Source of the DNA: Cadophora sp. MPI-SDFR-AT-0126
Taxonomy: Eukaryota > Ascomycota > Leotiomycetes > Helotiales > Ploettnerulaceae
Direction of reading: 5' to 3'
Length of the DNA: 64,000 nucleotides
Assembly: GCA_020747065.1 (NCBI GenBank)
Contig: JAGMVK010000025.1
Coordinates: forward strand, 673,631 to 737,630
This document shows, piece after piece, positions 1-12,650 of the stretch. How positions within the stretch are numbered: the first letter of the stretch is position 1; each line of letters starts with the position of its first letter. The notes under the pieces were generated by a model that saw nothing but the letters and a program-made list of their open reading frames with translations, ran no database searches and was not told the origin of the DNA. The position numbers and the translations under genes were made by a program.

Positions 1-14
1 TTGCAAACCATCTC

Positions 15-853
15 TCATTCTTCGACCAACTTCCTCTCTGGCGTAGATTTCGCACCCACCTCCCGCTTCAACAGTCGAAATCTAGTCTTCCCATTCTTCA
101 GCTCCCCTCTACCCCTGAAATTCTCATCAAGATCCCCCATTTCCAAATCCACCCACTCCAGAACTTCAAACCCTTCCTTCAAGAACGACCCTGCACCCGC
201 AGCACGAGCACTAACATACACCGGCGCCCCTTGAGCATCTGCGATCCCATTGATACGCGCCGTTAGTTTGCGCATCAGTCCTTGCCGTTGGTACTCTGGT
301 CGGACCATACTTCCTTGACGATCTAGTCCAATTAGCAATTATGATGAGAGTTCCAGGAGCACTCACGAAAGTGTTTAGTCCTATCAAAACCGTGCTTGGT
401 TGACAGAGGTCCTACTTCATGGAGCATGAAATCTCTCGCTCGTACGTTGCCTTCGGGTGGGAGTTCCCGAGACGGAGTTATCATTTTCATCTCTTCCTCG
501 GTCAGGGTTTTGGGGAGAGAGACACTGGTCCATCCTGCGATTTTACTAGCTTCGTGTCAAATATCTGAAGACTTTTGATGAGGGGTGAATGAAATGTGAG
601 GGTAGGCGCGAAATGGAAAAATCGCGAACCAATTCTCCTCGTCAACAATCTTCCACGACTGCAGAGCACCAATCTCCACCCCGATTTCCACTCTAGCACG
701 GATGGTGCTCTTCACAAACGTATATTCTTGCTCTGCTGTCATGGATCCCATCATTAAGCGCCAGTTGGTATCTTCTTTGCATGCCTGCACCCAGACGTCG
801 ACCATTTCGTCGAGGTCGGAAGGGATGGCTTGGTGGATTGTGAATGGTGCCAT
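15..853 (-). CDS. GNAT-family N-acetyltransferase
   Basis: Predicted GCN5-related acyltransferase of 236 residues, transferring an acetyl group from acetyl-CoA to an unknown small molecule or protein. Three exons join in frame: 853–630, 545–367 and 322–15, with introns of 84 and 44 bases. The start is the ATG at 853, which gives MAPFTIHQAIPSDLDEM, the usual first strand and helix of the fold. After the first junction the reading is KIAGWTSVSLP, the central strand. After the second comes RPEYQRQGLMRKL, the acetyl-CoA pyrophosphate-binding loop (family consensus Q/RxxGxG/A) with the following helix. A final YVSARAAGAGSFLKEGFEV segment is the usual C-terminal helix and strand. The fold call is firm; the substrate is unknown. 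The 44-base intron is near the lower limit for fungi. Confidence 0.8.
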
Positions 854-2814
854 GACTGAGCGAATTGAATGAGAAGATCTTAAGAAAATAGAGAATACGA
901 CGAAAAGAGTTGTGTGCTGTTTTGTAACGATTGAGCTTACGTGAGAGTGGTAGTGTACGATGTCCGCAAGGATAATCTGATGGTGCTGACGATCTGAACA
1001 GTTTGAAAATTTGACTCGAAAACTCCAGACAATTATGATTTGCTGGGCCAAGACCAGAACTTAGGAGATAGAGGAAACTTGATTTGGCAGAATGCAACAG
1101 ACAGACGGAAGCAGTAAGAATTGCCAAGGAGTACTTTATCTCAGCTTGAGCAGCGTGCAAGCCTTCACAGATCTCAACGACTTTTTATCCCAAGATTTGG
1201 AACATTGTGAGTCCCCAGCGGAAGATTTCCAGCATCAATACATTTCGGTTCTCGAGACGAAATTACTTGACTCTCGGCCTTCCCGTCTAGATGGTATGAG
1301 GATATACGAGGAGATCCACTTGAGAAAAAGTCAAAAATCTATCGGGATGATCCAGATTGGTTTGAGACAACTTGAAACTGGTGACAGCACAAGCCTTTGT
1401 CACGTCACTTCAGCCCTAGAGATCATGTTGATATGTTGGGAGATAACTTGTGGACTTTAAAAGTAAGGAGAGGATCACTTTCCCATGTTCGTCATCTAAT
1501 ACAAGTGCAAGCGTCGGCCGTGTAACCTAGACAAAGGAAGAAGTTCGGATGCCAAGCAAGCTTAGGGATAGATGAGGCCGCGTTGATGCTTTACGAGATC
1601 TTTTCTTCAGTCCGTTTGGGGTAACCCCTTGGCAAGGTGTAATACTTTATCTGTAACATGTTCATCTTGACCGTTGGATATGATCGATTGATTGATTGTG
1701 AGGAGATAAAATGAAATGTACACCGCGAGAAAAAAGCAAACTAAGTGCAGTGCGAATGTGGACTTATTTACAGAACAATTCGCATCCGGTTTGTTGAACG
1801 CTGTCGTACCGGGCAAGAATCTGCTCCGGCTGAGGTAATACCGATTTGATCAACGTTAAATTCTCCCCACAGGGCTTCGTGGCAAAACTCAGCCTCCCTC
1901 TCTCGGGCCGCAGCAACAGTCTTCCAACCCTTCTAACTGGCTTCTAGACGCGATCAAAATCTCTGAACCAATGCGCTATCAGCCATAACGCCACCAACCA
2001 ATAAAGTCCTGCGGGCGTCTGAAGTAGGGCAGCCTCTCGCTTGTGGCCGCAATCACATTCAGGATGTCTGCAGGATTTCTCTTCTGCATCTGGAATGTAA
2101 CTCAAAAGATATGCATGCAGGCATGCACGAACTTATTGTTCGTTCATCCCAAGCCTGCAGTGCCACTCTGTCATCCCACGCCTGCTTGCCATCTGTCACG
2201 TCTGTTTCCCCTCCAGTGGTCCGATGATCCCCCCTCTACCTTTCCAACATCCCTCTCCTCTCCCAGTTTGCGACCCCGAAGACCCCGAAACTAAGGGACG
2301 AAGTAACTAGGATTCAAGCCTGTCAGAAGTTCAAACCAGAAGCCTTTCCGGTTTCATGCCCGTGCCCCCCCGCTTTAAGCAGGCTGACGCTGTTCAAAGT
2401 TGGGATCGCTGCTGCGAGAGCCTTGCGCGCAAGGTGTCTGATCGATGCTTGGCCTGCTCCACCACCACCCCGTAATATCACACCAACACCAACACCAACA
2501 CCAACAGTGGTCCGTTGATAATGCGCTCCACCACTCCACCCCACTCCACACCTACAGTATTACTGTATATCGAAGGATGCTCCCGTCAGCCTCTGCTATG
2601 CCGGTGGCTTTCCCACTGGTCGCTCTCTTTTCTTTCCAATGTCCAGCCTGATCTTAGAATAGATCATCTTGATCTATCTTATCTCATCCCTCTCCTTCAC
2701 GTCATTCCAGAGAACTTCTCTTGTTGCACTGATCAATGTTTGCAAAGGCTGAGCAAGTATACTGATGCTGAAGACCTTCATATCTACCCTTCCAAGCTCA
2801 ATTGAGTTCCCACG
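854..2814. other. Intergenic region, no gene recognised
   Basis: About 2 kb between two genes facing away from each other. It contains ORFs of at most about 120 codons, without recognisable domains or plausible splice partners. Small repeats are visible, including CCAACA units around 2479–2507 and a TGCATGCAGGCATGCA-type palindromic stretch near 2110. It presumably holds the promoters of both neighbours. Confidence 0.5.
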
Positions 2815-5717
2815 ATGTCGAAACAACCAGCAGATCGTCAAAGTCTGCTAAAGCCACAGCTCAGCGACCTCTCCGATACTCCCTCGACGATGCAATCGAC
2901 CCCTTCTCCCGACCTGCGGGGAACATTCAACAGAGCGGATACAATGTCTGGCGACTTCACAGACCCCTCACCTCGATACACATCGCCAATTCCTACAGTT
3001 CATGCATTCCAACCAATGGATCCGAAGGTTCAGGGACTGGGCATATCGGATCGAAGGCAGTCGATACAGCGAGTCCCGGTTGGAAGTCGAAATTCGGACA
3101 CGATATCTCCCCTAGATCCTCCCACCCCCTTCACGCCTCCTACGAATGCGAAGAGCTCTCCGAATATTGGCCAATTCGGCAATTCGCCTGGGACGAGTGC
3201 GCCTGGATCTGCGAATCCTCTACTTTCTCCTGCGTGGCCGGGGCAAGAGGGGTATAATACCGGGGGTACGAGGGACCCTGCCTTGGACGAACAAGATATC
3301 ACCAAGGGGAAGAATGTAATGGTGGATAATGTCGACTTGGGATACGAGACTACGAGGGACCAGAGATCTGGGCCACCTTCAATGAATAATGATAATAATG
3401 ACACGACGAGTAAGTTTGCTTGAGGAGGTTTTTGGACCATGCTGACTTCTGCAGGACTCTTTGCGCCCGTACCTGGGTGTGCTGCTACACACGACATACA
3501 CTCGAGGAGGAGGAGTTGGCTTTCGATTTCGATTCTGTTTCTCTCAGTTTACTCGACTGTTTTCTCAGGAATATATCTGGTTCTTGCGATAGTTCAACCT
3601 CGATATGGTCGAGCCATTCACTCTGGAGGAAAGCTGACACCGGAGACAGCATCCATTCTGTTCGCCCTTTTCGCAAAGACGATCGAATTGTCATTTGTTA
3701 CAGTCTTCGTGACCTTCTTGGGCCAGGTCTTGAGTCGGAGGTCTTTGGTGAAAAGTTCTCGAGGGGTGACAATTGCAGAGATGACGATGAGGACTTGGGT
3801 CGTTCAGCCTGGATTTATGATTACCCATTGGCAAGCATTGCAACACGTTGGATTTACAATTCTCGGATTCATTACATTGACAGCTGCGTTTATGGCAATG
3901 TTCTACACTACTGCTTCGGATGCTCTGGTGTCTCCGCATTTGAAGTTTGGGAAGTGGGAAGACAAGGAGATGGTTGGTTTGGTGAAGGCAAGCTACGCGA
4001 ACCCGCCGTACATCGAAAAGAGTTGCAAGACACCAATTTCTGTCAAGACCGATCCCCTCAATTCCGGATTAACGTGTTTGTCTGTGGAATATGCAGGACA
4101 AGGTAAGTCTAGATTTCCTGCTGTGCCACCTTTCTGACCAAGTACAGCATATCACAACTCGATAACGTTCCTTGATACCTGGGCTGCGATCAATGCTGGA
4201 GGAACGGGTGTATCTTCTGACATGTCTGGCCGACCTCCGGCGCCTGCAATGCTTCACGATAATACTACTGTTATCGGCAGTTGGGTCGCCACGAACACAA
4301 GCAACATGACTGCTGCTTACGACAAATACAAGCGGATCGTCAATAACGTGACATTGTCAATGCCACACGCCGGTGTATTCGATGCTGCAAGAGCACCTCG
4401 GAATGGTGTCCTACAGCCGGAGGAATTGGCAGGTGTGGGAGAATATTCTATCGAGGCAGCGGTTGTCAGCCCAAGCTTGAATGTCTTGTGTGCCAATTTG
4501 AACAAAACAGAGTTGGCGCCTCTGATCTATACAGAGTTTCCAGATGCCATCACGACAAACACCAGCGGGATTCCGGGTCAGCTACAGGCTTATGATGGGT
4601 TTGCGAAGGATGTTCAAGTGAAACCTGGGAAGGAGTACCTCAACAGTACTGTGGTTGACGATATTTTTGAATGGGGTCCTACTTATGGTCGGCAACCGCC
4701 CGTTTTTCCAATGGTAAGCAGCTCTCCTTTCAGATCGGCAATCTAATAATCAATAGTACCCGATCGAGTACAACTCCTTGACCAACATCACTGTGGCAAG
4801 CTCCGATTCTATTTATATGTTGATCAAAGCCGAGGAACTTTCGACCCCAGATTACACCATCTGTCAGATGCGGTCGTATCTTTCGCCTAACTGCAGTACA
4901 TTCTACAATGTATCCGGGATGAGCGGAGGACGCCTGGAATCACGTTGCCAGGAAAACAACAGAATGGCATACAACCGATCTGTGACCAATGCTCCCTTGG
5001 GACCCTCGCAATCTGGATTGGAGAAATGTAGGATCTCTGTGGATGACCTCACTCTCTCTGAACACTGGTATCTCAAATGCCAATTCATCCACCTCTCGAT
5101 TACTGGCTCAACTCATCCCGACAGTCCCTGCTTGGGGAAATGTCAGGCTTAATGAGCTCACCCCTAGTATCTCCGAAACTCTCGCGGTGATGGCTGGCAG
5201 TACATTGCTGTTGAGTTCAACAGACGCGACCTTTATGCATTATTGGAATTACACAGCCATGGTTCTGGATCCAGGAATCTACGAGAAGTTCAATGCCACC
5301 ATCACATCTCAGCAGTATACATCGGGCGTGACACAAAAGTGGCAGGGAATGTTCTACATCGTTCTTGCTCTCGTCTTCGCAACCAACGTCTTCTGTCTGA
5401 CCTACTTCTGTGTTCGCAACGGTCTCGTCACCGACTTCACCGAATTGCAGAACCTCTTCTCGCTCGCAGTCAACAGTCCTCCATCGGCACGCCTACACGG
5501 AAGTTGTGGAGGAGGTCCACAGGGCGATCAATTGAATGTTGATTTCCATACTTTGGTAGATGATCATTCGGGGCATTTCTACATGAAAGAGGGAGTGGAT
5601 GTGAGGAACGGGAGGGCGTACGATATGCGGAGGAGGAATACTCCGGTTAATCTGAGGCATCTGAAGAGCATGACGAGTTATAGCAAGCTGAGTACCCCGA
5701 GGGGTAGTTGGTTATAG
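2815..5717 (+). CDS. Large four-TM fungal membrane protein with a glycosylated ectodomain
   Basis: Uncharacterised polytopic membrane protein of about 890 residues. Five exons join in frame, with introns at 3410–3454, 4103–4147, 4714–4756 and 5028–5124. The first ATG with a good fungal context is at 2815. Residues 1–200 are polar, Ser/Pro-rich and probably cytosolic. Hydrophobic segments lie near residues 221–245, 265–290, 328–350 and 768–790. The roughly 400 residues between the third and fourth segments carry many N-x-S/T sequons and several cysteines, so they are probably extracellular. The tail of about 100 residues is basic. I recognise the architecture as that of conserved, unnamed ascomycete membrane proteins but know no function; a sensor or wall-associated role would be a guess. 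The last intron is the least certain, since an alternative acceptor would lengthen the protein. Confidence 0.75.
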
Positions 5718-6139
5718 ATAATGTATATTCAGGGGGGCTTCATGTTTGCACCACAGTTCTGATTATCATGACGAGTTCTCACAGCGTAGCGCGACTTTAT
5801 CATCGTCTCTCATTCCATGTTTCTGAACAGGGCCAACGACAAGCCCAAGATAGTCCGTTCCCTCCCCCGATCAATCTTTGACATTAACTCGGGCGGGTAC
5901 CTGGATTCGAGGACGGGTGGCTTGCGGGCAGCTTGAGGGTAGCCTTCGGAAATCCCCTCGGAAATCCCATCAATTCCGTGGGAGCCGCCTTCCACCCCAC
6001 TTCTACCCCGCTAAGATTCCCTGCAGCGAGATCAACATTAGATTTGGTAAGCTTTACGGATACGGAGTAAACTACACCGATACATTTTCCAGGCTGCTGC
6101 TATGTCTGTTATACTTTCAGATAAACTCAATAAGTCAAA
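5718..6139. other. Intergenic promoter region
   Basis: About 420 bases between two genes in the same direction. No ORF or repeat of note. It should hold the 3' end of the upstream membrane-protein gene and the promoter of the MFS gene. Confidence 0.5.
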
Positions 6140-7965
6140 ATGATGGATAAGAATGAAGAGGGAGGAATCATGACTGACGGTTCGAAATCCCCAGACAACA
6201 AGTCTTCCGTCGAATCCTCTGAAGTCTCGCCACCATCAGGTCTAGGCAATCGCCCAGCATGCTTCAAATCCACCATCCAAGAATGCCTCTTCGTACTGAC
6301 AGCTACAATGTCCATCGGCATGTCCTCCTTCCTCTACGGTATCTGTACCGTAATCACAGCTCCCATCGGACGAGATCTCAATATGAGTAGTGCACAAATC
6401 ACGTGGATCAATGCCTCTTCAGCGTAAGTCCTCATCTTCAATTTACTCTAGAAGAGATCACTCACGCACAATCATACAGTCTCAGCTCAGGCGCCTTCCT
6501 CCTCTTCTTCGCAAAAGTAGCAGACACATTCGGCCGGCGCTCCCTCCTCATCACGGCCATGGGCGCATTCTGCATCGCCAGTCTGATCACCGGCTTCGCC
6601 ACCAACGCCATGTACATGGACGTCATGTGCGGCTTCCTAGGCCTCTTCGGCGCCGCGGCTGTCCCTCCTGCAGTCGGCATCCTCGGTGCTGCCTACGAGG
6701 TTCCGTGCAAGAGGAAGAATTACGCGTTCGCTTGCTTCAGTGCGGGGAATCCGGTGGGCTTTGTCCTGGGGAGTGTCTTCTCGGGAATTGCGGCGAATAT
6801 CTTTAATTGGAGAGCGAGCTTTTACTTGCTGGCTATTATCTATGCGTTCTTCTTTGTGGCTGCACTCTGGACGGTGCCGAGGACGCAGCAGGGTCAGACG
6901 CAGAGGTTGGAATGGGATGTGCTGAAGAAGTTTGATTTGTTAGGTGTGTTGCTGAGTATCATCGGCATTGCATTGTTCTGTTCGAGTTTGACGTGAGTCT
7001 GAGTCTCCCCAGAAGTAGGCGGGGATAAACTGACATGCGGTAGGATTGCCGGTGATGCACCGAACGGATGGAGGACTGGCTATGTTATCGCAATGCTTGT
7101 ACTGGGTCTTGTTCTCATGGTGGGATTCGTGTGCTGGGAAGCATTTTACCAGTACCCTCTTATGCCACTTCATGTTTGGAAAGACAAAAACTTCTCGTTG
7201 GTAAGCATATCACCCTCGACCACCTGTCCATTGCTGATTTGTAGATCAACGTCGTTGTCCTCCTAGGATTTCTCTCCTTCAACATGAGCGCATTCTGGCT
7301 GTCGCTGTTCATGCAAAACGTTCTCGGTTTCTCCTCGCTCAAAGTCGCCGCTCATCTACTTCCGATGGCCATCGGTGGGATCCTCGTCAATGTCGTTGCT
7401 GGTGTGGTACTCCACAAAGTCAACAACAAGCTTCTCACTGCCATCGGGGCTTTGTCGTACTTGGGATCAGGGCTTCTCTTGGCAAATATGAGAGTGGATA
7501 GTTCGTACTGGGCTTTCATCTTTCCTTCACTGCTTCTCTCTGTCATTGGAGCAGATTTTGAATTCAATGTCGCGAATGTATGACTTCCGCTCCCACGTGC
7601 ATTCATTCACAGCTAATTGCTTGCAGATGTACGTTATGTCTTCGCTTCCACCGGCACAGCAATCGGTGGCGGGTGGTATATTCAACACAGTGTTGAAAAT
7701 CTGCTCTGCAGTTGGCCTTGGTATCTCTTCGAGCATATACAGTGCAGAGAGCGACGGCGAAGCTGCTTTACAGACTGCGTTAAGACCGTACAAGATGGTG
7801 TATTGGTTTGGTGTTGCGGTATCGGCATCGGCATTGCTTTTTGTGCCATGGTTGAGTATTGGGACGCAGGGACATAAACAGAAGATTAATGAGGTTGAGG
7901 TGGCTGTTGGAGTCGGGAAGGAGAAAGAGCAAGGTCAGCAGGTGGTTGAAGAGAAGAAAATCTGA
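6140..7965 (+). CDS. MFS transporter, 14-TM drug:H+ antiporter type (DHA2-like)
   Basis: Predicted plasma-membrane proton-coupled exporter of 541 residues, probably for toxic or secondary metabolites. Five exons join in frame; introns are 6424–6479, 6993–7043, 7201–7244 and 7578–7626. After an acidic, Ser-rich cytosolic N-terminus, membrane segments start at FVLTATMSIGMSSFLYG. The MFS loop-2/3 signature is present as KVADTFGRRSLL. Loop 4/5 has GNPVGFVLGSVFSG, matching antiporter motif C (GxxxGPxxGG-like). A second half begins after an internal loop containing LEWDVLKKFDLLG, the usual DHA2 linker. The C-terminus is charged and Lys/Glu-rich. No biosynthetic gene sits beside it, so the substrate cannot be inferred. 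ATG codons at 6140 and 6143 are equally possible starts. Confidence 0.85.
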
Positions 7966-8112
7966 AGTCCGATAAGGCTTGGGTGTCACCGGCCGCCTTG
8001 GAGCGAGCAATAATAAATGTTCGATAACTGGAAGTCTTTGTACGTATCTCTAAATCAGCACCATCGTCTCTGAGCTGATCCTCATAAGAATCAGTCGCAT
8101 CCAGATTCTCTC

Positions 8113-9176
8113 TCATCTTACTTCCGTCACTGGAACTTCTACCACTGATGGCCTTGCCTTCTCCCCTTCCGCCATTGGCATGTCCTCCCCAACATTCTTC
8201 TGCTTCCTAAACTTGAACTTCCCAACTGCCCATTTATTTCCAAATCCAAATCCAGGATGCATCACAGTCAAAGCAGTACTGGCAAGAATGACCATCACTC
8301 CATCCAAGACTATGAATTGGACTTCGCTGTTAGCCAGTCGACCAGAGAAGCCCTCACTCAGTTCGACTGATCGGAAGACGGTTCGGATGAAGAGGCAAAT
8401 TGTCGCAAAGCCAAGTGCTATAGATGTCAGCTTCTTCTAAAGTGAAGAGTTGGGAACGTACAAATCAAGAACAACTTGAACCTCTTCCCATTGTACAGCT
8501 CTGCATTCTCCGCCTTTCGCTCATCCTTCCGTTTCCTCACACGAAAGAAGAAGTCGGCACTGCAGACTAAGAAAGCAAATAAGCTGGCAACCTGGAACGA
8601 CAGCCCCGCAACGAGGATGTTCGTGCCAATGTCAATCTTCAAAGTCAGTCACTTTCATCGAAAGAGCGAAGGGAGAAGTACCAAATTCTGGTTCCACAAC
8701 GGCACCGAAGCAGCAAGTCCACCCCCACCAGCCTGCACAACCAAACTAACCAAATCACAAGCCATAAAAATCACCGTGTAAGACCTCGCTCGTATCCTGC
8801 TCATCCCCTCTCCATACACCGTCACGATCCGTCCAAGACAAAGATAAATCGCAGCAGCAATAAACACCGGCCCAAGCGTCAAAGTAATCAAATACCACAG
8901 AAAGTACGCCCGATTGAACGGATCGTAATGCAACAATATTCGCGCGACGTAACCCAGAGATTCACAAGCTAGACCGAGGAGCATCGACACGCAGACTAGA
9001 CCTGTCTTGTATTTGATGCCGAGGACGAGCTGTGCAAGGGCGAGGATGTCGAGGAGCACGAGGAAGAGGATGTTGCCAACGAGGGAGGGCTGGTAGTGGA
9101 TGAATCCCCAGAGCTTGACGTTGCATGTTGAGAGTGTGCAGTGGAAGCCTTCGATGTATCCTTCAGGAAGCGTCAT
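8113..9176 (-). CDS. RTA1-like seven-TM membrane protein
   Basis: Member of the fungal RTA1-like family (lipid-translocating exporter family; yeast relatives are linked to resistance to aminocholesterol and to phytosphingosine export). 324 residues in three exons: 9176–8682, 8636–8462 and 8417–8113, with introns of 45 and 44 bases. The chosen ATG gives MTLPEGYIEG; the frame stays open upstream to 9347, but that stretch is not hydrophobic and is unlike the family. Visible family features are HYQPSLVGNILFLVLLDILA (TM1), a central CESLGYVARI block, and QAGGGGLAAS before the TM5/6 region. The C-terminus is a polar, Lys-rich cytosolic tail. The substrate is unknown. Confidence 0.85.
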
Positions 9177-10048
9177 ATTGATTGCAATGGCACTGACAGC
9201 ATGGAAATTGCAACCTTTTATGTTCGCCAGATCCCCCAAGCTGTTGATACAATGATCTCGCATGCACAGATAGAGTGTACACGATCCAAATGCATAGACG
9301 CGGCGACGGGAGTCATGAGGATTGTCATTGGTCAATATGGCGAGCAAGGGGTTCTCGGTTACCGGAATGGGTGACGAGCCTTGGCCTGGGTAAATACAAA
9401 GGTACTTTGTGGCTTGGGGTGCAGTCTTGAATCTGGAAGAGAGATATCTGCTCGGTAAATTGACGATAGACGAGATGCTGGATCGTAAGTCCCTTTTCAG
9501 ATCGTGGAAGCGAATTGTGGGGTTGACGCCGTGTCCCCCCCAACGAGAGCCTCCGGAAGTCTAAGCCGATTGGAAAGGACTTTGGTTTGATTCGCCGGGT
9601 TTCTCTACCAATGGCGGTGCTCCGAAGGACGCTTCAGTTGAAATTGACCTGTAAGCTTTGCGGCGTTGAACATTCCAATTTGCTTGATTCGACCTGAGGA
9701 AGATTTCTGGGTCTCCATCTCCAGTTCAATTTGTTCTTGTTGAACTAGCTTGTCGATTTGTCACTCTAGAGTCAGCCCTGCCCGAGACATAAGCACTACC
9801 AAGTCGTTGGTGACAATCGCAAGATTGCGTCCTTTTAACCTCATTTAGAGTTCCCTATAGTCGTACTACTGCAATATGTAGATCACAGTGTTTCACCAGA
9901 TCTGGTTACATTTTGCGATACACGGTCAGATTATCGTACAACATGACAACCATATCGTCCTAGCCCAAGTCAGATGAGAAGATAAATACCCATCTGCCCT
10001 GGGAAATTTTCCCCTTCGATGCAATACTCCACTCTCCCAGTCACAGCA
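9177..10048. other. Intergenic region between divergent genes
   Basis: About 870 bases that separate the divergent RTA1-like and DUF3237-like genes and must hold both promoters. A short C run occurs near 9535–9541. No convincing ORF, RNA gene or repeat was seen. Confidence 0.5.
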
Positions 10049-10611
10049 ATGAAATTCTCCATTCTCGCCATCCCTCTCCTCGCATTTTTCACTTCCCTCT
10101 CCGATGCCAAAGCAACATGCACTCCTTCCCCAAAAGTCACCCCGAAGCCACAATATGAATTCAGCATAAACCTGACTCTAGGAGCCGGTACGAACGTCGG
10201 CATTGACATCTACAATTCTCGCCAGACTTATCTCCCCATCATCGGAGGCAGTTTCTGCGCGAAGTGGAATGGAGGAGTCACCGGTACTGTCGTGGTAACT
10301 CCTGTCTTCTTTGCTTTATACGACATCCCAGCTTACAACTGCAGTCTGGCGTAGCGAATTACTACCAAACAGCGAACGGCACTAGTCCGTACAAACTTGG
10401 CTTTGAGTACTTGCTTCAGACGGCCGAGTACCCGCCAGCTTCCATTGTGGTCAGGCAAGCGGGATGGGAAGTCAATTTTGTTGGGAGGACGACTTATGGG
10501 TTTGAGACTGGTGATGCGAAGTACAGGGGTATCAATACGGGGGTGTATATTGGGGTGGAGACTGGGTATGTGGTTAATGGGACGACGACTTACAGTGAGT
10601 TGTATTTTTGA
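10049..10611 (+). CDS. Small secreted protein, DUF3237-like
   Basis: Predicted secreted protein of 170 residues in two exons, 10049–10294 and 10345–10611, joined by a 50-base intron. It begins with a signal peptide (MKFSILAIPLLAFFTSLSDA). The mature part has IIGGSFCAKWNGGVTG followed by repeated Gly- and Tyr-rich strands and ends in a strand pattern RGINTGVYIGVETGY. This resembles the small beta-barrel DUF3237 family, whose biochemical role is not established. The ATG at 10049 is preferred over the in-frame codon at 10019 because it gives a clean signal peptide. It could be an effector-like or wall-associated protein; that is inference only. Confidence 0.7.
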
Positions 10612-11398
10612 TGATGTTTTGGACTCGTGTTGATGGTTGGAAGCCTCCGTTGATGGTTACAGTCTTGTTTGAGGCATGAGGTTGCTGTTGACGGTGTCCC
10701 ACAATCGCTCAGGGGCCGAGTCCTCTATTTAATTTGACTTCGTGGTTCTGAGGCGATTTTTTCACAAGTTTCCGGTTTGTGAAATGAAGGTGTTGTCTGA
10801 CCCATGAGATCAAAGATCCTGCGATCTTTATTTTGCCGTTTGGTGGAATTGTCTAAAGTCGCCTAGCAATTCAGGTCGATCGATTGAACAGGCCAAAAGG
10901 TATTTCATGGAATGCGCAGTAAGTTCACTGGAGAAGGGTTTCTATTTTAGTGAAAGTAGACATCGTCTTCCGCTCTCCCGGTTATGGTTCGCCAACGCCC
11001 CATCGTCAAATAAATACGCTTCGTACTGTGGCTGAGAGCCACGCAAGCGAGCAACGACACATTATGTAGAAAATGCTTGGCGATCTGTAATCGCATTGCT
11101 AAAACTGCAATTGAGTTTGGATATCTCTCTGCGGCTGGGAAGTACTCCAAAATAGATTTCATAGTGAGCTAGCATATAAAGGAATATAAACATTGCTTTG
11201 CTGTGTCGTGCGTTCATACCGATTATCCACCCTTTTCCTTGGAAATCCCGTTAGTCAGCGATTCGAAATTCCTGTTTGACACTAGCTTATTTCTCCGCAT
11301 TCCATTTATTCTACCGAGATACCATTCCGCGGTCACCTTACCCCATCGCTATTCATCATCCATACGGCGAATCGCAGGAAGCGAGGGAAACACCCAGT
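10612..11398. other. Intergenic region, no gene recognised
   Basis: About 790 bases upstream of the Zn2Cys6 regulator gene. Short ORFs only, none with coding character. Pyrimidine-rich stretches just before 11399 fit a fungal core promoter. Confidence 0.45.
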
Positions 11399-12650
11399 AT
11401 GTCTCAATCAACGAAACGAGGTCAGAAAAAGTCGAGGAAGGGATGCGGTATCTGCAAAATAAGAAAGATAAAGGTAGGCCCTGGCTAGGCCCAGGTTTTC
11501 CTCGTGCGATCATACATCAACCCGTTCCATAACGTTGAACTGCCCTTCTTTTGATTTTAACTTTCTGCTACATATCAAGCTTTGACTAACTATCAGCCAG
11601 TGTGACGAAGAAATACCATGTCGTAACTGCGTAAAACACCGCGTCGAGTGTGATTTCTTGACTGTGGCGCCATCGGAAAGTCCTCCAGGAATAAATTCAT
11701 CACTCGTGGGTGGGTCCCTGCCTGACCTCAATCTCAAAGACATTGAGCTATTCCATCATTATTGCACCTCCACCAGTCAGTCCATGTGGACCAACCCTTT
11801 GCTCCGGATCTTTTGGCGGATCCAAGTCCCCCACATTGGTTTGACGTACCAATTCGTTATGCGAGGCATCTTATCCATGGCGGCTCTCCACATGGCTTAT
11901 CTCAACCCGAACAAGAAAGATGTCTATTTACCATACTCAATGCACCATCAGCAACAAGCCATGAAAGAGGTCATGGAAATATTACCTAATGTCACCACAG
12001 AAAACTGCACTGCGTTACACCTCTTCTCGATTCTGAACTGCTGTCATATATTGGGCCGCCCACGGGAGAAAGAAGACTTTCTCATCGTCGGAAATTCTGG
12101 TATCTCTCAATGGCTTGTACTCTTCCGTGGCGTACTGGGTTTTATTGAGCCTTATCAGGATGCTCTCGATCGTGGCCCTCTGAGCGCAATCATCTCGGTA
12201 CGGAAACAACGCCAGCGAGAGCGGGAATCATGCATATCACAATCCAAAGGCGATTACCTCGGTGACCTTCGGCGACATGTTCTCGGATCTACAATGGATG
12301 AGCAGCACAGCAAAGTTTATTCAGATAACATAAACGAGCTGGAAAAGTCATTCATATTCATCTACACCTCTACGGATTATGTTTACGAGATGGGCGATGT
12401 GTTCAATTATCTAATGATGTCGTCGCACGAGTACTTGCTTCTCCTCAGTGACGGAACCCAGCAGGCACTTACGATATTCGCCTATGCATGTGTTCTTTTC
12501 CACAAACTTGAACACTTTTGGTGGATGGAGGGATGGAGTCATCATTTGATGAACAACATCTGGCAATTCTTGGATCAAGAGCACAGGCAGTTAGTGACCT
12601 GGGTCGTTCAGGAGATTGGATGGTCGCCCCCTCAGACTGCAGATGCATAG
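11399..12650 (+). CDS. Zn2Cys6 transcription factor, Upc2-like type
   Basis: Nuclear DNA-binding regulator of about 374 residues. Exon 1 (11399–11473) and exon 2 (11601–12650) are joined by a 127-base intron that falls inside the zinc cluster, a common position in this family. The joined cluster is CGICKIRKIKCDEEIPCRNC, continuing to a sixth cysteine in VECDF, which gives C-x2-C-x6-C-x6-C-x2-C-x6-C. A Lys/Arg-rich stretch precedes it (KRGQKKSRKG). The C-terminal part begins LELFHHYCT-like (actual IELFHHYCTSTSQSMW) and continues through helical segments as in sterol-uptake-control-protein-like factors, which regulate sterol or other metabolic genes. The target genes are unknown; the neighbours give no clear hint. 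Confidence 0.8.

Noticed and set aside
1092..1460. 122-codon plus-strand ORF
   Set aside because: No domain, weak coding character, no plausible splice partner; treated as intergenic.
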